64,000 bases of DNA, taken from the NCBI RefSeq assembly GCF_002795405.1, contig NZ_PHGZ01000004.1, positions 124,001-188,000 of the forward strand. Direction: 5' to 3'. The notes under the pieces were generated by a model that worked only from the letters and a program-made list of their open reading frames with translations, had not been told where the DNA came from and ran no database searches. Positions within the stretch are counted from its first letter, which is position 1; each line of letters opens with the position of its first letter. The translations under genes and the position numbers were made by a program. This DNA comes from Caviibacterium pharyngocola. Its GTDB lineage: Bacteria > Pseudomonadota > Gammaproteobacteria > Enterobacterales > Pasteurellaceae. Positions 39,599-48,754 of this stretch are shown here, piece after piece.

Positions 39599-40007
39599 AA
39601 CTATAATCTACCTAAATCAAAATTGTTTAACCAGTTGCTTTTGACGTTTAGATAGCCAAAAACAGAGATACTTGAAACAAGCGTTATCAAAAATAAGGAA
39701 CGGAATTGTAATCTGAAATTCGTCGTTCGTCAAATCACAACGGGCAAATTGAAGGATAAATTTTCACTTTTCCCGCCGACAAGCATAAAAGCGGGTGGAA
39801 TTATACGTTTTTTGCGGAAAATCTCAAGCAAGGTTTTTCACTTTTTTTGATCCTTTTCTGAAGATCTTTGATCGACTTTATTGTAGAATGAGGCGAAATT
39901 TTCAGTAATTCGTCTGGCGGATATCCGTCCGCAATTTTCCAAAAACATCATTCGGCGGCTCGACTCGCCCTACAATAATTTGATTAATAAAGAAAGATAA
40001 TATAACA
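39599..40007. promoter_or_regulatory. Divergent rpmH/dnaA intergenic region
   Basis: This 409-base AT-rich stretch must hold the promoters of rpmH (-) and dnaA (+). There are three GATC sites within about 25 bases (around 39,849-39,875) and a possible dnaA -10 box (TAGAAT near 39,883). I found no good match to the DnaA box TTATNCACA and no gene, so it does not look like a replication origin. Confidence 0.5.
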
Positions 40008-41372
40008 ATGAAAACGAACTCTTCTTCGCTTTGGCAAGCTTGCCTTTTACAATTACAGGATCAAATTTCGCCGGTGGATTTCAGCACTTGGCTACGCCCG
40101 TTGCAAGCGGATGAAGAATCCGACAACCTGATGGTGCTCTACGCTTCAAACCAATTCGTACAAAAATGGGTAGTGGATAATTATTTGGATCTGATCACCA
40201 AATTAGCCGCGCAATTCAGCCGAAACGCCGAGTTCGTCGTCAAAGTTCAAGTCGGATCCAAACCGGTTAAAGAAGCGCCGGCAACGATTGAACCCGTCGC
40301 CGCCGCATCAATCGCCGCCGTTTCGACGGAAGAGGCGCAACCGGCTTATCGTTCCAATTTAAACGTCAAGCATATTTTTGACAACTTCGTTGAAGGTAAA
40401 TCCAATCAATTAGCTCGTGCCGTGGCGCAAAAAGTAGCAAATAATCCGGGCGAACAAAGTGCCAATCCGCTGTTTTTATACGGCGGCACCGGATTAGGAA
40501 AAACCCACTTGCTGCACGCGGTGGGCAACGGCATTCTTGCCGGCAATCCGAAAGCGCGCGTGATTTATATCCACGCCGAGCGCTTTATGCAAGAATACGT
40601 TAAAGCCCTCAAAGCGGATAAAATGGAAAACTTTAAAAAATTCTACCGCACTTTGGACGCTTTATTAATTGACGATATTCAATTCTTTGCCGGAAAAGAC
40701 GGCACGCAAGAAGAATTTTTCCATATTTTCAATTCCTTATTCGAAAGCAGTCGGCAAATTATTTTGACCTCCGACCGCTATCCGAAAGAAATTGAAAAAA
40801 TCGAAGATCGCTTGAAATCTCGTTTCGGTTGGGGCTTAAGTATTGCCATCGAACCGCCGGAATTAGAAACGCGCGTCGCGATTTTATTGAAAAAAGCGGA
40901 AGAAAAGAAAATGCAATTACCCGAAGAAATCGCGTTTTTTATCGGGCAGAAATTGCGCACCAACGTTCGCGAATTGGAAGGGGCGTTAAATCGAGTGCAC
41001 GCTAACGCCGAGTTTACCGGCAAAGCCATTACCATTGATTTTGTGCGCGAAGCCTTAAAAGATATGCTCGCGCTGCAAGATAAACTGGTGACGGTGGATA
41101 ACATCCAAAAAGTCGTGGCGGAATACTATCGTATCAAAGTGGCGGATTTAAAATCCAAAAGCCGCTCACGCTCCGTGGCGCGCCCGCGTCAGCTGGCAAT
41201 GGCGCTGTCGAAAGAATTAACCAACCGCAGTTATCCGGAAATCGGCAAGGCATTCGGTGATCGCGATCACACTACCGTAATTCACGCCTGTCGAACTATT
41301 GCGACATTAAAAGAACAAGATAATAATATTCAGGAAGATTGGTCAAATCTTATCCGTACTTTATCAGCATAA
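40008..41372 (+). CDS. dnaA: Chromosomal replication initiator DnaA
   Basis: Binds DnaA boxes at oriC and melts the origin. The 454 residues have domain I ([26 protein letters not shown]), a variable Ala/Glu-rich linker (about 80-115), an AAA+ domain with Walker [14 protein letters not shown] and Walker [13 protein letters not shown], and C-terminal domain IV with the signature [39 protein letters not shown]. It begins the dnaA-dnaN-recF operon. Confidence 0.98.
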   Translation: MKTNSSSLWQACLLQLQDQISPVDFSTWLRPLQADEESDNLMVLYASNQFVQKWVVDNYLDLITKLAAQFSRNAEFVVKVQVGSKPVKEAPATIEPVAAASIAAVSTEEAQPAYRSNLNVKHIFDNFVEGKSNQLARAVAQKVANNPGEQSANPLFLYGGTGLGKTHLLHAVGNGILAGNPKARVIYIHAERFMQEYVKALKADKMENFKKFYRTLDALLIDDIQFFAGKDGTQEEFFHIFNSLFESSRQIILTSDRYPKEIEKIEDRLKSRFGWGLSIAIEPPELETRVAILLKKAEEKKMQLPEEIAFFIGQKLRTNVRELEGALNRVHANAEFTGKAITIDFVREALKDMLALQDKLVTVDNIQKVVAEYYRIKVADLKSKSRSRSVARPRQLAMALSKELTNRSYPEIGKAFGDRDHTTVIHACRTIATLKEQDNNIQEDWSNLIRTLSA

Positions 41373-41383
41373 AGGACTGAACT

Positions 41384-42484
41384 ATGCAATTTACCGTTTC
41401 ACGAGAAAATCTGTTAAAACCCTTACAACAAGTTTGCGGCGTACTTAGCGGTCGTCCGAACATTCCCGTATTGAATAACGTGTTATTACATATCGAAGGC
41501 AACCGTTTAACCATTACCGGTACGGATTTGGAAGTGGAACTTTCCACGCAGGCGCAACTGTCCGACAGCAATCAAGACGGGCAATTTACTATTCCGGCGA
41601 AAAAGTTTCTGGATATTTGCCGCAGTTTTGCCGACGATGCGGATATTACCGTCACCTTTGAAGAGGATCGCGCCTTGGTGCGTTCCGGTCGCAGTAAATT
41701 CAACCTGACCACATTACCCGCCGACGAATACCCGAATTTAGCGGATTGGCAATCTGAAGTGGATTTTTCGTTAACCCAAGCCACCTTGCGCCGTTTAATC
41801 GAAGCGACGCAATTTTCGATGGCGAACCAAGATGCGCGCTATTTCTTAAACGGAATGAAATTCGAAACGGAAGGCAATTTGTTGCGAACCGTGGCGACCG
41901 ACGGGCACCGCCTCGCGGTTTGCACCATTCCGTTAGAACAAGATTTGCAAGCCCATTCGGTGATTTTGCCACGCAAAGGCGTGTTGGAACTGGCACGCTT
42001 GCTTGAAGCGACGGATCAACCCGCGCGCTTACAAATCGGCACCAACAATTTACGCATCGATCTCGGCAATATTATTTTCACCTCCAAACTTATCGACGGT
42101 CGTTTTCCGGATTATCGCCGCGTATTACCGCGCAACGCACAACGCATTATGGTCGGCAACTGGGAAACCTTAAAACAAGCCTTCGCGCGCGCAGCGATTT
42201 TATCGAACGACAAAGTTCGCACCGTGCGTTTGCAACTTGCCGATAATCAACTGACCGTCACCGCCACCAATCCGGAACAAGAAATCGCCGAAGAAATTAT
42301 CGATGTATCTTACAGCGGTGACGAAATGGAAGTGGGCTTTAACGTCAGCTATATTCTCGACGTGCTCAACGCATTGAAATGCAACCAAGTCAGAATTCGT
42401 TTAACCGATGCTTCTTCAAGCTGTTTGATTGAAGATGTGGAAGACGCCAGCGCCGAATATGTGATTATGCCGATGCGCTTATAA
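41384..42484 (+). CDS. dnaN: DNA polymerase III beta sliding clamp
   Basis: Ring-forming processivity clamp. The 366 residues comprise three clamp domains, from MQFTVSRENLLKPLQQVCGVLSGRPNIPVLNNVLL to the conserved C-terminus YVIMPMRL, which forms part of the partner-binding pocket. It lies 11 bases after dnaA and six before recF. Confidence 0.98.
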   Translation: MQFTVSRENLLKPLQQVCGVLSGRPNIPVLNNVLLHIEGNRLTITGTDLEVELSTQAQLSDSNQDGQFTIPAKKFLDICRSFADDADITVTFEEDRALVRSGRSKFNLTTLPADEYPNLADWQSEVDFSLTQATLRRLIEATQFSMANQDARYFLNGMKFETEGNLLRTVATDGHRLAVCTIPLEQDLQAHSVILPRKGVLELARLLEATDQPARLQIGTNNLRIDLGNIIFTSKLIDGRFPDYRRVLPRNAQRIMVGNWETLKQAFARAAILSNDKVRTVRLQLADNQLTVTATNPEQEIAEEIIDVSYSGDEMEVGFNVSYILDVLNALKCNQVRIRLTDASSSCLIEDVEDASAEYVIMPMRL

Positions 42485-42490
42485 TTTTTT

Positions 42491-43567
42491 ATGGCAATTT
42501 CCCGTCTTATTATTGAACATTTTCGCAATTTAACAGCCGTCGATCTTGAATTTGATCACGGCTTTAACTTTTTAGTCGGCAATAACGGCAGCGGCAAAAC
42601 CAGTCTCTTGGAAGCGCTTTTTTATCTGGCGCACGGACGCTCTTTTAAAAGTGCGGTGGCAAATCGAATTATTTCTTACGATAAACCGCACTTTACCCTA
42701 CACGGAAAAATCCAAGAACAGCAACATCATTGGTCGGTCGGATTACAAAAACCGCGCCAAGGTAACACGCAAATAAAAATCAACGGCGAAGACGCCGCCA
42801 AACTTTCCGAACTGGCGCAATTATTGCCGATGCAAGTGATCACGCCCGAAGGCTTAACCTTACTGAACGGCGGACCTTCTTATCGACGTGCGTTTTTAGA
42901 TTGGGGATTATTTCATCACCACAACACGTTCTATTCGGCGTGGAGCAATTTAAACCGCTTATTAAAACAACGTAATTCGGCGTTACAGCAAGTTCGATCC
43001 TATGCGGAATTAAAAATTTGGGACGTCGAATTAGTAAAAACCGCCTACCAAGTCAGCCAATGGCGCGCCGCTTATGCCGAGGCACTACGTCCGGATATCG
43101 AACAAACTTGCAAACTATTTCTCCCTGAACTGGAAATTTCGCTCGGATTTTATCAAGGTTGGGACAAACAAACCGATTATGCGGATTTATTGCAACAGAA
43201 TTTCGAACGGGATCGTGCCTTGGGTTACACCTTTTCCGGCCCGCAAAAAGCGGATTTTCGCTTTAAAGCCAACGGCTTACCGGTGGAAGACGTATTGTCG
43301 CGCGGGCAATTAAAATTATTAATGTGTTCTTTACGCTTGGCGCAAGGCGAACATTTAATGCAACAGAAAAATCGCCATTGCATTTTTTTGATCGATGATT
43401 TCGCCTCGGAATTGGATCAATATAAACGCGCCTTGTTGGCGGAACGTTTACAACAAAACGGCTCGCAAGTGTTTGTCACGGCGATCACACAAGATCAGCT
43501 TAAACAAATGCAGCCGGAAAACCACCGCACTTTTAGCGTAGAGAACGGCAACATTCGCTTGCTTTAA
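42491..43567 (+). CDS. recF: DNA replication and repair protein RecF
   Basis: SMC-like ATPase of the RecFOR pathway that helps load RecA at gaps. The 358 residues have Walker A VGNNGSGKTSLLEALFYLAHG near residue 30, the ABC signature LSRGQLKLLMCSLRLAQ, and Walker B CIFLIDDFASELD. It is the last gene of dnaA-dnaN-recF; gyrB does not follow, as in other Pasteurellaceae. An uptake signal lies near its end and another about 40 bases downstream. Confidence 0.97.
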   Translation: MAISRLIIEHFRNLTAVDLEFDHGFNFLVGNNGSGKTSLLEALFYLAHGRSFKSAVANRIISYDKPHFTLHGKIQEQQHHWSVGLQKPRQGNTQIKINGEDAAKLSELAQLLPMQVITPEGLTLLNGGPSYRRAFLDWGLFHHHNTFYSAWSNLNRLLKQRNSALQQVRSYAELKIWDVELVKTAYQVSQWRAAYAEALRPDIEQTCKLFLPELEISLGFYQGWDKQTDYADLLQQNFERDRALGYTFSGPQKADFRFKANGLPVEDVLSRGQLKLLMCSLRLAQGEHLMQQKNRHCIFLIDDFASELDQYKRALLAERLQQNGSQVFVTAITQDQLKQMQPENHRTFSVENGNIRLL

Positions 43568-43705
43568 GCTTATCAAACTAAAAAATTCGGCAAAAAACCA
43601 CCGCACTTTTTCAAAAAAATCCGCTTTCATTCGGAAATTTCCCGCCGATTGTTGAATTATTTTTGTAATCCAGTATTATTTTGCGTTTCTTATTTACAAA
43701 ATCAT

Positions 43706-43746
43706 CTTTGGGTTCCCTCACCCCAATTTTCACATTTAAAAAGGAC
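43706..43746 (+). ncRNA. PreQ1-I riboswitch
   Basis: TTGGG (43708-43712) pairs with CCCAA (43722-43726) around the loop TTCCCTCAC. The A-rich tail CACATTTAAAAAGGA ends in the ribosome-binding site, whose GGA (43743-43745) can form a pseudoknot with loop TCC. This is the compact H-type pseudoknot of preQ1-I aptamers. Ligand binding would hide the AAGGA seven bases before the yhhQ ATG and reduce translation of the queuosine-precursor transporter. Confidence 0.8.
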
Positions 43747-43751
43747 ACGAA

Positions 43752-44459
43752 ATGAAACAAACCTTTTCGATCTTTAATGATCAACAAAAACGCAATGCTT
43801 TAGTGATATTGAGTTTTTTCCATATCTTTATTATTGCCGCGAGTAACTATTTAGTTCAAATTCCTTTTGAAGTGCGCCTGCCGCTGACAGGTCTCGGTTT
43901 TGCCGAAGATTTTTCTTTCCATAGCACTTGGGGTACGTTAACATTCCCGTTTATCTTTCTCGCCACGGATTTAACCGTGCGCGTATTCGGTGCGAAAGAA
44001 GCTCGTTGGATTATTTTTGCCGTAATGTTTCCGGCGTTGATCATCAGTTATGTAATTTCCACCCTATTTTCCGATGCCCAATATCAAGGATTCGGCGCAT
44101 TAAGCGAATTTAACGGTTTCGTCTTTCGTATCGCCGTCGCCAGTTTTGTCGCCTATGTCTTCGGGCAATTATTGGATGTGTTAGTATTCAATCGCTTACG
44201 CCGCTTGAAAACTTGGTGGATTGCACCGAGTAGCTCAATGATTTTCGGCTCGATGGCAGATACCTTTTTATTCTTTGCCGTCGCCTTTTACGCCAGCAGC
44301 GATCCCTTTATGGCGGAACATTGGATGCAACTGGGATTCGTCGATTATTTATTTAAATTATTTGTCGGCATCGTGCTGTTCGTTCCGGCTTACGGTGTCG
44401 TGCTGAACCTTATTTTACGCAAATTACAACTATTAACCGCCGCAACCCAACCGGCATAA
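43752..44459 (+). CDS. yhhQ: Queuosine precursor (preQ0/7-cyano-7-deazaguanine) transporter
   Basis: A 235-residue inner-membrane protein of the YhhQ/QPTR family with about six helices. Signatures include FHIFIIAASNYLVQIPF, FPFIFLATDLTVRVFGAKEARW and IFGSMADTFLFFAVAFY. It imports queuosine precursors for tRNA modification. Control by a preQ1-I riboswitch directly upstream strongly supports the assignment. Confidence 0.93.
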   Translation: MKQTFSIFNDQQKRNALVILSFFHIFIIAASNYLVQIPFEVRLPLTGLGFAEDFSFHSTWGTLTFPFIFLATDLTVRVFGAKEARWIIFAVMFPALIISYVISTLFSDAQYQGFGALSEFNGFVFRIAVASFVAYVFGQLLDVLVFNRLRRLKTWWIAPSSSMIFGSMADTFLFFAVAFYASSDPFMAEHWMQLGFVDYLFKLFVGIVLFVPAYGVVLNLILRKLQLLTAATQPA

Positions 44460-44475
44460 ATAAACAGGAAACACA

Positions 44476-45783
44476 ATGAACCTTAGAGAAACGATTGATA
44501 ACGGCGCGATGGGCGCGTACCAATGGATGATCGTCATAATGGCGGCGGTGATGAATTTATTAGACGGATTCGATGTGTTAGCGCTCGCTTTCACTGCTAG
44601 CGCTATCCGTGCCGAATTCGGCTTAAGCGGTATCGAATTGGGTTATCTGCTCAGTGCCGGACTGTTCGGAATGGCTGCCGGTTCATTGTTTTTAGCGCCT
44701 TTCGCGGATAAAATCGGACGCCGTCCGTTAATTTTAATCGCCGTCGCACTGTCGGCAATCGGAATGCTCGGCTCCGCCTTGATTAGCGGGCACGAAATGT
44801 TGGGATTCTGGCGCGTGATCACCGGATTAGGCGTCGGCGGCATTTTAGTCGGTACTAACGTACTGACCAGCGAATATTCTTCCCGCAAATGGCGTAGTCT
44901 TGCCATCAGCATTTACGCCGCCGGTTTCGGTGTCGGCGCAGTATTAGGCGGAATGTTCGCGGTAATGTTGCAAGCGGAATACGGCTGGCGCGCCGTATTC
45001 CTCGCCGGTGCGATTTTAACCGGGTTATGCTTTGTCATATTGTTGGTTTGGCTACCGGAATCCATCGATTATTTAATCGGTAAACAACCGAAAAACGCCG
45101 AAGCCCGCCTTAACCGCATTTTGGCAAAAATGGGCTTTTCCGAACATTGGTCATTACCGGAAAAAACGGAAAAAACACAGAAAAAACTGCCGATCGCGCA
45201 ACTATTCGGACAGCAATATCGCCGCTCGACCTTATTAATTTGGACGGCTTTTTTCGCCATTATGTTCAGTTTTTATTTCGTTAGTTCGTGGACGCCCGCT
45301 CTGCTGAAAGAAGCAGGAATGACGACGGAGCAAAGCGTCAGCGTCGGAATGATGATTTCCTTAGGCGGCACTTGCGGCGCACTGCTTTACGGCTTACTGG
45401 CAAGCCGCTGGTCGGCACGCGGCGTTTTAATGTTATTTACCGTCGCCTCGGCTTGCGTAGTCATCGCCTTTATTTTATCGGCGCAAGTGCTTTGGTTGGC
45501 AATGCTGTTCGGTATTTTGGTCGGCGCATTAATGAACGGTTGTATCAGCGGGCTTTACACCTTGAATCCGAGTATTTACGCACCGGACATTCGTAGCACC
45601 GGCGTGGGCTGGTCAATCGGTATCGGTCGTATCGGCGCCATTCTCGCCCCGACCATCGCCGGCATATTGCTCGATCAAGGTTGGGAAAAACAAAATCTGT
45701 ATATCGGCGTCGGTTTTGTGTTATTACTTTCTACCGCCGCGCTATTTTTCTTACGTCGTAAAAGCGCATTAACCTCGCTTTAA
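44476..45783 (+). CDS. MFS transporter, aromatic acid:H+ symporter type
   Basis: A 435-residue protein with 12 predicted helices. The AAHS-type signatures are LLDGFDVLALAFTASAIRAEFG in helix 1, FADKIGRRPLILIAVALSAIGML in loop 2-3, and YEYSSRKWRS-like and DIRSTGVGWSIGIGRIGAILAP segments in the second half. Members take up aromatic acids such as hydroxybenzoates, or muconate; no catabolic genes are nearby, so the substrate is open. It begins 16 bases after yhhQ and may be co-transcribed. Confidence 0.83.
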   Translation: MNLRETIDNGAMGAYQWMIVIMAAVMNLLDGFDVLALAFTASAIRAEFGLSGIELGYLLSAGLFGMAAGSLFLAPFADKIGRRPLILIAVALSAIGMLGSALISGHEMLGFWRVITGLGVGGILVGTNVLTSEYSSRKWRSLAISIYAAGFGVGAVLGGMFAVMLQAEYGWRAVFLAGAILTGLCFVILLVWLPESIDYLIGKQPKNAEARLNRILAKMGFSEHWSLPEKTEKTQKKLPIAQLFGQQYRRSTLLIWTAFFAIMFSFYFVSSWTPALLKEAGMTTEQSVSVGMMISLGGTCGALLYGLLASRWSARGVLMLFTVASACVVIAFILSAQVLWLAMLFGILVGALMNGCISGLYTLNPSIYAPDIRSTGVGWSIGIGRIGAILAPTIAGILLDQGWEKQNLYIGVGFVLLLSTAALFFLRRKSALTSL

Positions 45784-45792
45784 TTTTTTGTT

Positions 45793-45936
45793 AAGCCGCA
45801 TTATGCGGCGTTAGACTGATGATAAATTTATATTTTTTAACTGAGGGTTTACAAATAAATATAAACGATGTCTTCGGGTTAATATGTAAACTATGTTATC
45901 AGGTTGTACCAAACCGAACCACATTATGCCGCTTTG
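45793..45936 (+). mobile_element. Degenerate repeat element, locus E, with a possibly duplicated hairpin
   Basis: After the MFS gene a hairpin GCCGCA-TTA-TGCGGC (45795-45809) is followed by GTTAGACTGATGATAAATTT, matching the left end of the other elements. About 110 bases later a similar but decayed motif CCACATTATGCCGC (45919-45932) may be the second hairpin copy. GTTTACA and TGTAAAC inside form an inverted repeat. The 278-base spacer 45,784-46,061 holds nothing else except a terminator. Confidence 0.35.
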
Positions 45937-45969
45937 TTGTTAACACTGATTCTTAGAACAAAACAACGC

Positions 45970-45998
45970 AAAAAACCACCGCACTTGGGTGGTTTTTT
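45970..45998. terminator. Bidirectional terminator between the MFS gene and cpxA
   Basis: AAAAAACCACC-GCACTT-GGGTGGTTTTTT; perfect stem with A- and T-runs on both sides. The left arm and loop contain an uptake signal (ACCGCACTT). Confidence 0.85.
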
Positions 45999-46061
45999 GC
46001 TGATTGCGAATTATGTGTGGAAATGAAATTCTTCGAATTTCAAGCAAAAGTGCGGTCGTTT

Positions 46062-47456
46062 TTATTGAGAAATCCACAACGGCAAACGAATCACCACACG
46101 CAAACCGCCTAAATGACTTTGCGCCGCCCAGACCGTACCTTGATGTTCTTTCACTACGTTAGCGACAATCGCCAAGCCCAAGCCGGTGCCGCCGGTTTCT
46201 CGCGTGCGAGCTTCGTCAACGCGATAAAAAGGTTTGAAAATATTTTCGTATTCTTTTTCCGGAATGCCGCTGCCATTATCGTCGATGGCGATAAATAGCG
46301 TATTTTCTTGTAAGCAAATGGTGGCTTCAATGCAGGATTTGGTATATTTCAACGCATTGCGCACGATATTTTCGACGGCACTGGTTAAGAGCCCTTTATT
46401 ACCGTTTAAATAATATCGTTCCGGCGAATAGATTAGTTGCTTGATACTAAATTGCAGATTTTTTTGCTCCGCTTCAAATGCGGCGTCATTCATAATATCC
46501 GTCCATAATTCGGTAATCGGAAAAATCGAACGCAAAATATGGCTGTTCAGTTGTTGACGGGAAAGCAGCAACAAATCGTTAATCATTTCATCCAAGCGTT
46601 CCGCTTCTTTTTCGATACGCGCGGTTTCCGCGCCTTCGCCGACACGACGGCGTAATAATGCCAAAGCAAGCTGCAAACGCGTTAACGGTGTGCGTAATTC
46701 GTGTGAAATCGAAGATAAAAGCGATTGTTGATTAGATAACAAATCGTCTAACGCATCGGTCATTCGGTTAAAGCTTTGTCCGACCTGACGCAGCTCGATC
46801 GTACCTTGGGTTTCCAATTTTTTATCCGCTTTAAAATCCCCCAAAGCAACGGCGTTCGCCGCACTTTGCAAATTGCGCAGCGGTCGCCCGATACTGCGCG
46901 ACAACCACCATAATAAAGGCGTGGAAATCGCCATAATCACGATAATCAACACTAGCGGGTGATCAAAAATAAAGGTGACGATTTCTTTTTGCGCGTTCAC
47001 ACGGCTAAGAAAATAGAGGAAATAAGGCATATCCTCGCCCATATTAATGTGCACGATAAAGGGGCCGGCGACTTGGATGTCATAAAAGTTCTTTTTTAAC
47101 GGACGCAACGGTGTGGAAGATTGATACATAAATTGTTGGATTGGTGCGATTTCTTCACGTCTGGCGCCTAAAATTCGCCCTTTTTGATCGACCAACACCG
47201 GATGCACGCCATCAAATTTATCGGAAGGAAAAACCGGTGCACCGGATAGAATATGGGATAGGTGATTACTACGAATAGCGGAAGAAATTTCTCGGTGATA
47301 ACCCGACACTTCTTCGCTGGTTAACTCGGAATAAATGCGCGAATCAAAGTGCGGTAGAAAAAAGGCTAATCCGAATAACAATAGGAAAGACAGCCAGAAC
47401 AAGGCGAAGATACGCGTCGAAAGCGCATTAATCAGGGAAACCGTTCTTAATTTCAT
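46062..47456 (-). CDS. cpxA: Envelope-stress sensor histidine kinase CpxA
   Basis: Inner-membrane sensor of envelope protein misfolding. The 464 residues have a first helix (about 15-35), a periplasmic sensor domain (about 36-160), a second helix (about 163-185), a HAMP linker (SRSIGRPLRNLQSAANAVALGDF), the H box SSISHELRTPLTRLQLAL with the phosphorylated His near residue 251, and the ATPase boxes N (VENIVRNALKYT), G1 (IDDNGSGIPE) and G2 (TGGTGLGLAIV). It is 32 bases downstream of cpxR. Confidence 0.92.
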   Translation of the reverse strand: MKLRTVSLINALSTRIFALFWLSFLLLFGLAFFLPHFDSRIYSELTSEEVSGYHREISSAIRSNHLSHILSGAPVFPSDKFDGVHPVLVDQKGRILGARREEIAPIQQFMYQSSTPLRPLKKNFYDIQVAGPFIVHINMGEDMPYFLYFLSRVNAQKEIVTFIFDHPLVLIIVIMAISTPLLWWLSRSIGRPLRNLQSAANAVALGDFKADKKLETQGTIELRQVGQSFNRMTDALDDLLSNQQSLLSSISHELRTPLTRLQLALALLRRRVGEGAETARIEKEAERLDEMINDLLLLSRQQLNSHILRSIFPITELWTDIMNDAAFEAEQKNLQFSIKQLIYSPERYYLNGNKGLLTSAVENIVRNALKYTKSCIEATICLQENTLFIAIDDNGSGIPEKEYENIFKPFYRVDEARTRETGGTGLGLAIVANVVKEHQGTVWAAQSHLGGLRVVIRLPLWISQ

Positions 47457-47488
47457 AGAGAAACCATCATAAACAAACCGCCTTCGGT

Positions 47489-48196
47489 TTATTTCTCCGC
47501 AACCAACAAATAACCTCTGCCGCGCAAGGTTTTAAACCAAGAAATTTCATCGGTTCGTTTCGGTAATTTTTTACGCAAATTAGACATATGCATATCAATG
47601 GCACGGTCAAACGGCATTAACGGTTTGCCGAGCACTTCCATACTTAAATATTCGCGCGATAAAATTTGTCCCGGATTCGCGATAAGAATTTGTAATAAAG
47701 CAAATTCCGTACCGGTTAATTCCAAATCCAGACCTTCGTAAATCGCTTGTTGGCGACCCGGATATAAAATCAATCCGCAAAATTCAACGCATTGACTTTC
47801 TTCTTGCATTTTATTTTCCGTAGCTGTCGGTGTTGCTGCGGCGGTTCGGCGTAAAATCGCTTTAATTCTGGCGACCAATTCTCGATCGTTGAAGGGTTTC
47901 GGTAAATAATCGTCGGCGCCGAGCTCCAAGCCTAATACACGATCGATTTCATTGCCTCTGGCGGTTAACATCATTACCGGTACGGAAAAACGTTGTCTTA
48001 ATTGTTTCAAGGTTTCGATACCGTTTAATACGGGCATCATAATATCCAACAACACAAGATCATAACCGGCATCGATTTTATCCAACGCCTGCTGACCATT
48101 GTTAGCGGTATCCACTTCAAACCCTTCCAGTTTTAATAATTCGGCTAACAATTCGACCAGCTCAACATCGTCATCAACCAATAAAAGTTTAGCCAT
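47489..48196 (-). CDS. cpxR: Envelope-stress response regulator CpxR
   Basis: A 235-residue OmpR-family regulator. The receiver domain (1-115) has the acidic pocket LVDDD, the phosphorylated Asp in YDLVLLDIMMPVLNG and the switch Lys in LPKPFNDREL; a winged-helix DNA-binding domain follows (LTGTEFALLQILIANPGQILSREYLS to RGRGYLLVAEK). It is paired with cpxA and lies downstream of bamE on the same strand, with a terminator between. Confidence 0.93.
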   Translation of the reverse strand: MAKLLLVDDDVELVELLAELLKLEGFEVDTANNGQQALDKIDAGYDLVLLDIMMPVLNGIETLKQLRQRFSVPVMMLTARGNEIDRVLGLELGADDYLPKPFNDRELVARIKAILRRTAAATPTATENKMQEESQCVEFCGLILYPGRQQAIYEGLDLELTGTEFALLQILIANPGQILSREYLSMEVLGKPLMPFDRAIDMHMSNLRKKLPKRTDEISWFKTLRGRGYLLVAEK

Positions 48197-48232
48197 ATCA
48201 ATTATTCCTTATATTCATCACGCCGTTTTTAC

Positions 48233-48262
48233 AAGAAAAACAGCCTTGCCGCTGTTTTTCTT
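48233..48262 (-). terminator. bamE terminator
   Basis: AAGAAAAACAGC (48233-48244) and GCTGTTTTTCTT (48251-48262) with a six-base loop; T-rich 3' arm on the minus strand, 14 bases after the bamE stop. Confidence 0.75.
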
Positions 48263-48275
48263 ATAATGCATCCTA

Positions 48276-48689
48276 TTATTTCCAGAATTGCCACCAACTT
48301 TTGCTTTGCCCTTCTGTTGCGTTGATTACCGCGTTATTGACTTCCGGCTTTTCTACGTCGGGCAACGGCTTGTCCAAATCCGCCGAGGTCACGATGCCGC
48401 GCGAATCGAAATTAACCACAAAGGTATGTTGTTCCGGCGTTTCGTAGGCTTTTTGATTTAAGAAAACATAATACCAAGTATTATTGCTAAACGGATCGAC
48501 CAAGACCGGCGTCCCTAACAAATATTGCACTTGTTGCGCGTTCATACCGACTTTCACTTGCGAAACTTTCGACGCTTCCAAATAGTTACCTTGCGGCACG
48601 TCGATACGATAAACGATTTTGTTTACTGTGGAACAAGCGGTTAAACTTAATGCGAACACGACGGCGACCGCCACGGATTTTAATTGCAT
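48276..48689 (-). CDS. bamE: Outer membrane assembly lipoprotein BamE
   Basis: Part of the BAM complex that folds outer-membrane proteins. The 137-residue precursor has a lipobox ending SLTAC (Cys19). The SmpA/OmlA domain shows the signature VSQVKVGMNAQQVQYLLGTPVLVDPFSNNTWYYVF. The C-terminal extension ends KSWWQFWK. Its place next to cpxRA, which controls envelope homeostasis, is notable, though the terminator between them suggests separate transcripts. Confidence 0.94.
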   Translation of the reverse strand: MQLKSVAVAVVFALSLTACSTVNKIVYRIDVPQGNYLEASKVSQVKVGMNAQQVQYLLGTPVLVDPFSNNTWYYVFLNQKAYETPEQHTFVVNFDSRGIVTSADLDKPLPDVEKPEVNNAVINATEGQSKSWWQFWK

Positions 48690-48754
48690 ATTTTTACCTT
48701 TTTATACCCTGCAAATAATAATTGATAATACCTAAAGTTAATCGGATTGCCAAA

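Noticed and set aside
39599-40007. Possible oriC next to dnaA
   Set aside because: Three GATC sites are close together, but no convincing DnaA boxes or AT-rich 13-mer series were found. In Pasteurellaceae the origin usually lies elsewhere (near mnmG/mioC).
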